Shown here: one piece after another, positions 6,273-10,979 of the stretch
How positions within the stretch are numbered: position 1 is the stretch's first letter
Layout of the letters: each line of letters starts with the position of its first letter
Assembly (NCBI GenBank): GCA_963934015.1
Contig: CAWVWT010000036.1
Location: 1 to 10,979, forward strand
Direction of reading: 5' to 3'
Source of the DNA: MGIIb-P sp963934015
Lineage (GTDB): Archaea > Thermoplasmatota > Poseidoniia > Poseidoniales > Thalassarchaeaceae
Length of the DNA: 10,979 bases
The notes under the pieces: model-generated
Told to the model about the DNA's origin: nothing
What the model saw: the letters and a program-made list of their open reading frames with translations, nothing else
Database searches by the model: none
Translations under genes and position numbers: made by a program

Positions 6273-7245
6273 CAGAATCCACCTCCGATAAGATGGAGAA
6301 TCCTGCGTCTTCAATATCGAGACCCGTCGCTGCTGAGATTACAGTTTCTAGACCTGCTGGGACGGATTGTAATCGTGTAAAGGTCACCTCCGGGCCCAAC
6401 TCACTGCGTCTTTGGGTGGTCCATTCTCCCTGTGCCAAATGAAGGTGGTAAGCCCATTCTTCGCCCTCGTGGAGAGGGATTTCCTTTGCCTCAATGCCAT
6501 CTCCAAATGAAATCGGTGGAATTCCAAGTCCAGCGATTTCTATCGTAGCACGAAGGCCAAGATTACGCTCAATTTCGAGCAACGGACCATCTGCAACGAT
6601 TCGCCCTTGGTGCATGAGGACAAATTCATCAGCAAGGCGTTCCAAATCGGATAGTGTATGGCTGCTAATGACTACACTTGTACCCTGATTAGCAAGTTGA
6701 CGGAGTAATGTCCTGAATGCGCCTTGGGCGACAGGATCTAAACCGTTCAGGGGTTCGTCCAAAAGCAATATTTTCGGCTTTCCCAGCAGTGCTGCTGCAA
6801 GGCTCAAGCGCTGTTTCATTCCTTGAGAAAATGTCGATAAGTCATCAAGAGTGCGATTTCCCAATCCAACCAAATCGAGTAAATCATGCCCATTTGAACT
6901 TGAAATGTTTCTCATTGTACAAAGACGCTCAATCGCTTGTTCAGCATTGCCTGGACCATTCCACGTAACACGTTCAGGCATGTAACCAATGGCCGCTCGG
7001 CACGCTTCTGTTGTGGCTGTGCCTTCAACACTCAGTGTTCCACCTTCAAGCGGTAAAAGATTGGCCATAACCTGTAGCAAGGTCGATTTCCCAGCCCCGT
7101 TTGGTCCAACCAAACCAAGAATTGTTCCGCTTGATAGTGTGAGGTCAATTCCACGGATTCCTGGTCCAGGAGTCGTTGCCCATGGTTGGAAACGCCGGGG
7201 GCGCCGAACAGGGTATCGAAAGGTGGCTTCGCGAAGTTCCAGCAT
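6265..7245 (-). CDS. ABC-2 type exporter ATP-binding protein
   Basis: This is the cytoplasmic ATPase for the adjacent ABC-2 permease. Numbered from ATG 7245 (326 residues), it has Walker A GPNGAGKST at 47-55, YMPE at 88-91 (the Q-loop position is glutamate, as in many ABC-2 ATPases), signature FSQGMKQR at 139-146, Walker B ILLLDEP at 159-165, D-loop NGLD, and switch histidine SSH at about 196. Residues about 230-326 form the C-terminal extension typical of exporter ATPases. The reading frame stays open to 7452, but the extra 69 residues would overlap the divergent gene and are rich in Pro, Gln and Ser without family resemblance. Starts at 7278 and 7311 are possible; 7245 is where the conserved domain begins (MLELREATFRY), with a close GAGGG. 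A proline/arginine-rich insert (PVRRPRRFQPWATTPGPG) sits in the first strand region, longer than usual. Confidence 0.92.
   Translation of the reverse strand: MLELREATFRYPVRRPRRFQPWATTPGPGIRGIDLTLSSGTILGLVGPNGAGKSTLLQVMANLLPLEGGTLSVEGTATTEACRAAIGYMPERVTWNGPGNAEQAIERLCTMRNISSSNGHDLLDLVGLGNRTLDDLSTFSQGMKQRLSLAAALLGKPKILLLDEPLNGLDPVAQGAFRTLLRQLANQGTSVVISSHTLSDLERLADEFVLMHQGRIVADGPLLEIERNLGLRATIEIAGLGIPPISFGDGIEAKEIPLHEGEEWAYHLHLAQGEWTTQRRSELGPEVTFTRLQSVPAGLETVISAATGLDIEDAGFSILSEVDSDA
6280..6286 (-). promoter_or_regulatory. ribosome binding site of the ABC-2 permease
   Basis: GGAGGTG on the minus strand lies within the end of the ATPase gene, seven bases before ATG 6272. It decides the permease start against a longer in-frame reading. 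Confidence 0.85.
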
Positions 7246-7350
7246 GGCCCTCGCCCAGCCGTAGGCTCCGCCCTTCATTGAGTTGCTGTAAATCCCGCGA
7301 ATACTTGACATGGCGCCACATGGTTCAATGGGGCCGAGGTGTACCGAGGT

Positions 7351-8208
7351 ATGATGGAGATTGGAGGGGCCCTTGCTGTATGGCTGATTCCATTGCTGTG
7401 TGGGCTGGGCATTATCTGCATCGAATGGAAATGGAAATATCCACATGTCCATGTTATTGATTTCTTCCGTGCAGATTCATTCAACCAGGGTATGTCCTTA
7501 CTTTGTATTGGAATCATACTGGTCCCACTCGGTTGGTGGATTGCGATTCCAGCAGGTGCGATTGGGATGGGGGTTAGAGCAATAGCATCGGAAGATTCAC
7601 GCAAGATGTGGCCAACGCGTTGGCAAACTCGTAGTGCAATGGTTGTAGCCATTGTAGTCGGTGTGATCATCTCTGGCTTTGGTAGTGTATCAGAACCCAC
7701 TGGAGCTGCTGAATGGGGTGCACCACTACAAACTGAGAATCCCGATGCACCCAACTGGCCAGCATCAGAACAGCATATCTGGAATGATGGTGCTGCCATT
7801 CTGGTCGTCAATCATGTCCGGTTTCCTGGAACCCTATCTGCAATTGGATCCGGTTCGATGGTGTTGTGGCACCTAGAGAGTTCTGGATCAGATGAAGTTC
7901 GTCTTAAACAAGCGATGGAACAGCTTGAGGGGATTGGGTTGAATGCAGACTGGTTTACCCTGGAAACAACTGCCTATGGACAATCCTACGATTATGACAG
8001 GGGGACGCTTCCTTACACACTAAAACATGTTGAAATTAATGGCAACAAAATCGCTGAGATGGTCACGGTTGCAATTGGGGCATGGGGCGGGGAAGTACAC
8101 CTTTTGACTGTCATAAAACCGAATATCCCCGGGTCTGAATTTCTGCCATTTGAAAGCGACCCATATGCAAGCCAATATGTTGAACCTTGGCTTGAGGCAA
8201 ATGCATAA
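7351..8208 (+). CDS. hypothetical three-helix membrane protein
   Basis: I do not recognise the family. From ATG 7351 the protein is 285 residues. Hydrophobic helices lie at about 4-24 (LAVWLIPLLCGLGIICI), 48-73 (MSLLCIGIILVPLGWWIAIPAGAIGMG) and 96-110 (SAMVVAIVVGVIISGFG). A soluble domain of about 170 residues follows, with a mixed alpha/beta look (HIWNDGAAILVVNHVRF, DEVRLKQAMEQLEGIGLNADWF, KIAEMVTVAIGAWGGEVHLLTVI). A GTG at 7339 is an alternative start. I prefer 7351 because GAGGTG at 7336-7341 lies nine bases upstream; ATG 7354 is also possible. It is divergent from the ABC-2 exporter with roughly 100 bases between them, so they may share regulation. The next gene starts 79 bases after its stop. 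Confidence 0.8.
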   Translation: MMEIGGALAVWLIPLLCGLGIICIEWKWKYPHVHVIDFFRADSFNQGMSLLCIGIILVPLGWWIAIPAGAIGMGVRAIASEDSRKMWPTRWQTRSAMVVAIVVGVIISGFGSVSEPTGAAEWGAPLQTENPDAPNWPASEQHIWNDGAAILVVNHVRFPGTLSAIGSGSMVLWHLESSGSDEVRLKQAMEQLEGIGLNADWFTLETTAYGQSYDYDRGTLPYTLKHVEINGNKIAEMVTVAIGAWGGEVHLLTVIKPNIPGSEFLPFESDPYASQYVEPWLEANA

Positions 8209-8210
8209 TT

Positions 8211-8227
8211 GAACACCTATGGTGTTC
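8211..8227. repeat. short perfect inverted repeat upstream of the PGF-CTERM gene
   Basis: GAACACC-TAT-GGTGTTC is an exact 7-base inverted repeat beginning three bases after the stop of the preceding gene. It could be an operator, or a weak hairpin at the end of the upstream message. An in-frame ATG at 8219 lies in its centre, which is one reason to doubt that ATG as the real start of the next gene. Confidence 0.45.
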
Positions 8228-8252
8228 TCAACTACACTCGATGTAATCCGGG

Positions 8253-8263
8253 AAAGCATATTC
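8253..8263 (+). promoter_or_regulatory. candidate TATA element for a leaderless start at 8288
   Basis: AAAGCATATTC is centred about 29 bases before ATG 8288, the spacing expected if transcription begins at or next to the start codon. No ribosome binding site precedes 8288, which agrees with a leaderless message. The match to an archaeal TATA box is only moderate. Confidence 0.35.
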
Positions 8264-8287
8264 AAGTGTCAACCCAGCCCAGATGTT

Positions 8288-10297
8288 ATGCGAAGTTCAA
8301 CCAAGTGCAGCCTTTGGGCCATCCTGTTAACCGCATTGATGCTTGCAAGTACAGTTCAATTACCAACCGAAGTGTCTGAGGAAATTGAGTCTTCAGATAC
8401 TGCTGCGCGACAAAGTTCAGTCGAAGCAGCCTGTGAAGGATTGACATTCGAAGATATGTTCAATTACACACATGCCACTTTTGATATTCAACTCAATGAT
8501 GACTGGTCTTCGGCATATGTGCAAGCTGTTGCTTGGATAAATGGAACTCTTTCCGATCAAGTTAGACTCGATTTAGAAGGCCTCTTTGAAGGCCTACCTG
8601 GAGGAGATAACGGCTGGCTTTCATCTGACGAATACACCGCAATCGAAAGTATCGCTGCAGACTGTGTGACGCAAACCAACCCGAGAGTTGGCTTCAGAGG
8701 AGGACCCGCACACCGTGGTGGTGATGGAGTCAACTGGTATAATGCGACTTGGGAGAACACCGAAGAGACTCCATTGACTGTTGAAGAATGGAATCTGATG
8801 CCGATGAACCATATTGACGAAAGGTCCTGTGTACAATCCCCCAACTCAAACTGTGTCGAAATACCAAATGTACCCATTACACCAGGAAGAAATTGTGATA
8901 CCACAATCAATGACCCTGATGAATGCAGAATCATCGTTTGGTTGAATGGAACCTTTGTGTTTGATGGTATGACAATTGGTGGACCTTATTCAGGTTCGAA
9001 CTTCACACTCGCAATGAACACCTCAAACATGACCAATGCGGACCTTGCAGCAACATTCCCTGCCATAGAAGGACTCCGTGTTGGGATGTTTGAAGAGTGT
9101 GATGGGCGCCTAATTAATCAGGAAAACAATGACCATCAAGGCGATGCACCGGTCCCTGGTACTTGCGCAGCAGATGGGACGGTCACCCAAGAGAGTCGAC
9201 TTGTCAGTATAGAGGGTGAAACTCGTCTACGTGTAGATGTTCATGTCGAGTATGACATGAACAATTGGCCAACGGGCCAAGACATGTTCTTCGATATGAC
9301 AACAGAACCACCTGCAGTTGATGACCCACCACAGTGGACTACTGCTGCACCCATTGAAGGTGAAATCATGTCAATTGCAGATGATGGGGTGGCTTACTTC
9401 GTATCGACCGGACAGATGGGGGCTTGGGCTACCGATGACCAAGGCTCACCGCTCATCGCCTGTACAGGGGCTGATGGTTGGTACATGAGTAGTGATGGTA
9501 ACGGATTGTATGCTGATGCCCCTGCCGGCCAAGACAGTACAACTGTGGCCTGTCACGCAATGGACTCCTCTGGACAAACCACAGACGTTCGCAATTACAC
9601 GTTGCAAGTTCCCATGCGAGTCACTGGAAGTTCTAGCGGTGGCACTGCAGCGATGACGCTGACACCTACCGCAGGAATGCCGAGTATGGATGCTGTGATC
9701 ATACTTGTTCAGGATGATGCGCAAACAAGTAGTGACTCGGTGGCTGTGACTGAGGAAACCGTTGTTACTGTTGACCTTTCTACGATGTCACCAGGGCCTT
9801 TCATGGTCCGAATTAATGCGCAAGGAAGCGGTATGTCCAGTTTCTCCCACACCTATGATTTGAGCTTGTCAAAGGAATCATTACCTCCAGTTATCATGGT
9901 ATCCGATGGATTCTGGAATGGAGAATCATACGAACTTTCAGGGTTTGTCAATGATCCAGATGGTGACCCAGTGACGCTCACAGGAACGGTCACTGGGTTG
10001 GGTTGTGATGATGGATGCGGTTGGGGCACAGTCCAAGCTGTAGGCAACAACTGGATAGCCAGTGGTGCAGGTCTTCCAAATTCGGATTCAAATGCATTTA
10101 CAATTACAGCTTGCGACAGTTGGAACCAATGTGTGAGCGTTACCCACGATGCAGGCCCTACGCCAAGTGATGACCTAGTGACACCACCACCACCACCACC
10201 ACCAGCTACTGATGGTGGGGGTTTGCCGGGCTTCAGCCTGTTTGCAGCCCTCGGTGCCATTGCCCTAGCGGGCCTTGGTCAACATCGCAGAGAATAG
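8288..10297 (+). CDS. large secreted surface protein with PGF-CTERM sorting signal
   Basis: From ATG 8288 it is 669 residues. Residues 1-22 form a signal peptide (MRSSTKCS, then a hydrophobic core WAILLTALMLAST). An acidic region follows, with a degenerate EF-hand-like loop at about 105-117 (GGDNGWLSSDEY), many N-x-S/T sequons, and paired cysteines suggesting disulfides. The second half looks like a string of beta-sandwich modules (for example VNDPDGDPVTLTGTVTG at about 554-570). A run of seven prolines and a Gly-rich stretch precede LPGFSLF, a hydrophobic helix and a terminal HRRE. This is a PGF-CTERM tail, the archaeosortase ArtA signal for cleavage and lipid attachment at the surface. The frame is open back to ATG 8219, but that would put 23 polar residues before the signal peptide. 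The function of the outer domain is unknown; no catalytic motif is visible. Confidence 0.9.
   Translation: MRSSTKCSLWAILLTALMLASTVQLPTEVSEEIESSDTAARQSSVEAACEGLTFEDMFNYTHATFDIQLNDDWSSAYVQAVAWINGTLSDQVRLDLEGLFEGLPGGDNGWLSSDEYTAIESIAADCVTQTNPRVGFRGGPAHRGGDGVNWYNATWENTEETPLTVEEWNLMPMNHIDERSCVQSPNSNCVEIPNVPITPGRNCDTTINDPDECRIIVWLNGTFVFDGMTIGGPYSGSNFTLAMNTSNMTNADLAATFPAIEGLRVGMFEECDGRLINQENNDHQGDAPVPGTCAADGTVTQESRLVSIEGETRLRVDVHVEYDMNNWPTGQDMFFDMTTEPPAVDDPPQWTTAAPIEGEIMSIADDGVAYFVSTGQMGAWATDDQGSPLIACTGADGWYMSSDGNGLYADAPAGQDSTTVACHAMDSSGQTTDVRNYTLQVPMRVTGSSSGGTAAMTLTPTAGMPSMDAVIILVQDDAQTSSDSVAVTEETVVTVDLSTMSPGPFMVRINAQGSGMSSFSHTYDLSLSKESLPPVIMVSDGFWNGESYELSGFVNDPDGDPVTLTGTVTGLGCDDGCGWGTVQAVGNNWIASGAGLPNSDSNAFTITACDSWNQCVSVTHDAGPTPSDDLVTPPPPPPPATDGGGLPGFSLFAALGAIALAGLGQHRRE
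10184..10204 (+). repeat. (CCA)7 microsatellite encoding the polyproline linker
   Basis: Seven identical CCA codons encode PPPPPPP just before the PGF-CTERM tail, a stiff spacer between the surface domains and the membrane. Uninterrupted codon identity makes length variation between strains likely. Confidence 0.8.
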
Positions 10298-10342
10298 GGA
10301 GCCTTCATACGTGGCGCGCCGCCGCCTCGGCATGGTGAAAGC

Positions 10343-10979
10343 ATGGCTTTTGAGGCACATATACGTGAAATAAGCCACGAAGGGGGTATGCTTGCACCTT
10401 TCACAGGTAATGCACCCAAACTAGGTCAAGTAATGCAGTTGCCTGGTGGTAAGTGGGTTGGAAAGGTCGATACGGTCATTGGTGAAGTTTCGGCTGCTGT
10501 GGTTCACATCATGCCATTCAGAGATGTCGAATCCCAATTACTAATCGGCCAACCTGTCGAAATTGCACCGCCCAAAGAGCGGAGCAATGACCGAGGTCGC
10601 CGTGATGATCGAGGTGGACGTGATGATCGAAGCGGAAGTGGAATCCCCATGAAAGAGGGGGACTGGACTTGTCCTAAGTGTCAGAATCATAACTTTGCTT
10701 GGCGAGACATTTGCAATCGCTGTGAGGCTCCAAAAGCCGAAGGTGGTGGTGGCGGTGGCCGCAGAGATAACCGTGGCGGAGATCGCCGAAGCAGTGGTGG
10801 CGGTGAACGCCGTGACAACCGAGGCGGAGATCGTCGAAGGGGTGGTGGCGGTGGTTACCAAGGTCGTGACAATCGAGGCGGAGATCGCCGAAGCAGTGGT
10901 GGCGGTGAACGCCGTGACAACCGTGGCGGAGATCGTCGAAGGGGTGGTGGCGGTGGTTACCAAGGTCGTGACAATCGAG
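10343..10979 (+). CDS. Gar1-like RNA-binding protein with RanBP2-type zinc finger and RGG repeats (partial)
   Basis: The gene is open to the window end (212 residues visible, no stop). Residues about 2-76 resemble the Gar1/Naf1 beta-barrel of H/ACA RNPs (LGQVMQLPGGKWVGKVDTVIGEV, then VHIMPF and LLIGQPVEIAP). After a basic linker (RGRRDDRGGRDDR), residues 107-131 match a RanBP2-type zinc finger exactly in spacing: W108-x-C110-x2-C113-x3-N117-x6-C124-x2-C127, ending in PK. Fingers of this class in ZRANB2 and FUS bind single-stranded RNA. From 134 the protein is almost all Gly, Arg, Asp, Asn and Ser (RGG-like), made of a 34-residue repeat. The start ATG 10343 has GGTGA at 10334-10338. Archaeal Gar1 normally lacks the finger and RGG tail. 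It may be an extra paralogue rather than the genome's core Gar1; I cannot tell. Confidence 0.85.
   Translation, partial: MAFEAHIREISHEGGMLAPFTGNAPKLGQVMQLPGGKWVGKVDTVIGEVSAAVVHIMPFRDVESQLLIGQPVEIAPPKERSNDRGRRDDRGGRDDRSGSGIPMKEGDWTCPKCQNHNFAWRDICNRCEAPKAEGGGGGGRRDNRGGDRRSSGGGERRDNRGGDRRRGGGGGYQGRDNRGGDRRSSGGGERRDNRGGDRRRGGGGGYQGRDNR
10775..10978 (+). repeat. two 102-base tandem repeats encoding an RGG tail
   Basis: The first copy (10775-10876) and second (10877-10978) differ at one base, 10822 A versus 10924 T, a silent CGA/CGT change. Each copy encodes 34 residues (145-178 and 179-212) made of two related halves beginning GGDRR. The window ends one base into a possible third copy. Near identity at the DNA level points to recent duplication or gene conversion. 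Confidence 0.95.

Noticed and set aside
7246..7452. N-terminal extension of the ABC-2 ATPase
   Set aside because: It would overlap the divergent membrane-protein gene by about 100 bases and lacks family similarity. The conserved domain begins at 7245.
8219..8287. Longer start for the PGF-CTERM protein
   Set aside because: It would place polar residues ahead of a well-formed signal peptide, and the ATG sits inside an inverted repeat.
10309..10325. GGCGCGCC palindrome before the RGG gene as an operator
   Set aside because: It is only eight bases in a GC-rich run and has no second copy nearby, so there is nothing to separate it from chance.
10541..10963. 140-residue Ala/Thr/Ser-rich frame opposite the RGG gene
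   Set aside because: Its repeats are only the reverse reading of the 102-base RGG-coding repeats. The plus frame carries an exact zinc-finger motif.
10775..10979. CRISPR array
   Set aside because: The repeats are adjacent 102-base units with no spacers and are in frame within a coding sequence.

Overview
The window looks like a piece of a planktonic archaeal genome. My best guess is Marine Group II/III Euryarchaeota (Candidatus Poseidoniales or relatives), and this is inference only. The supporting signs are a large secreted protein with a PGF-CTERM-type sorting tail, Shine-Dalgarno motifs of the GGAGGTGA kind, a probable archaeal TATA box, a Gar1-like H/ACA RNP domain, and a bacterial-type GpsA, which I recall as a known peculiarity of that lineage. 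Base composition is moderate and genes are packed tightly, with no stretch over 300 bases lacking a gene. I see no insertion sequence, phage gene or CRISPR array.

Layout. Positions 31-117 (minus) hold tRNA-Leu(UAG). From 197/212 to 1471 (plus) lie gpsA and a 73-residue protein that may be winged-helix. From 5341 down to 1477 (minus) runs a four-gene operon: a PhnD-like binding lipoprotein, a PhnC-like ATPase, a PhnE-like permease and a membrane-anchored extracellular protein of unknown function. The last three genes are almost contiguous (4-base overlap, then a 2-base gap). The first is separated from the rest by a perfect GC-rich 24-base palindrome. The operon promoter, at about 5357-5433, carries three copies of the octamer TTAGGTTA. 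Two sit inside inverted repeats resembling DtxR/IdeR metal-regulator boxes and flank a TATA-like element. From 7245 down to 5439 (minus) is an ABC-2 exporter, ATPase then permease, with an 8-base overlap. Divergent from it, 7351-8208 (plus) encodes an unknown three-helix membrane protein, and 8288-10297 (plus) a secreted, disulfide-rich PGF-CTERM protein. At the right edge, 10343 to the end (plus) encodes a partial RNA-binding protein: Gar1-like domain, RanBP2-type zinc finger and RGG repeats built from a 102-base tandem repeat.

How they fit together. The phnDCE-like operon should import a small solute, with the lipoprotein catching substrate outside the cell. Its family points to phosphonate, phosphite or a related oxyanion, while its operator array points to metal-dependent control, so the substrate is open. 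The strongest novelty candidates are three tandem C-x5-H-x(9-10)-C units inserted near the C-terminus of the binding protein, the metal-box-like operator array, and the Gar1/zinc-finger/RGG fusion, which has a eukaryote-like domain makeup.
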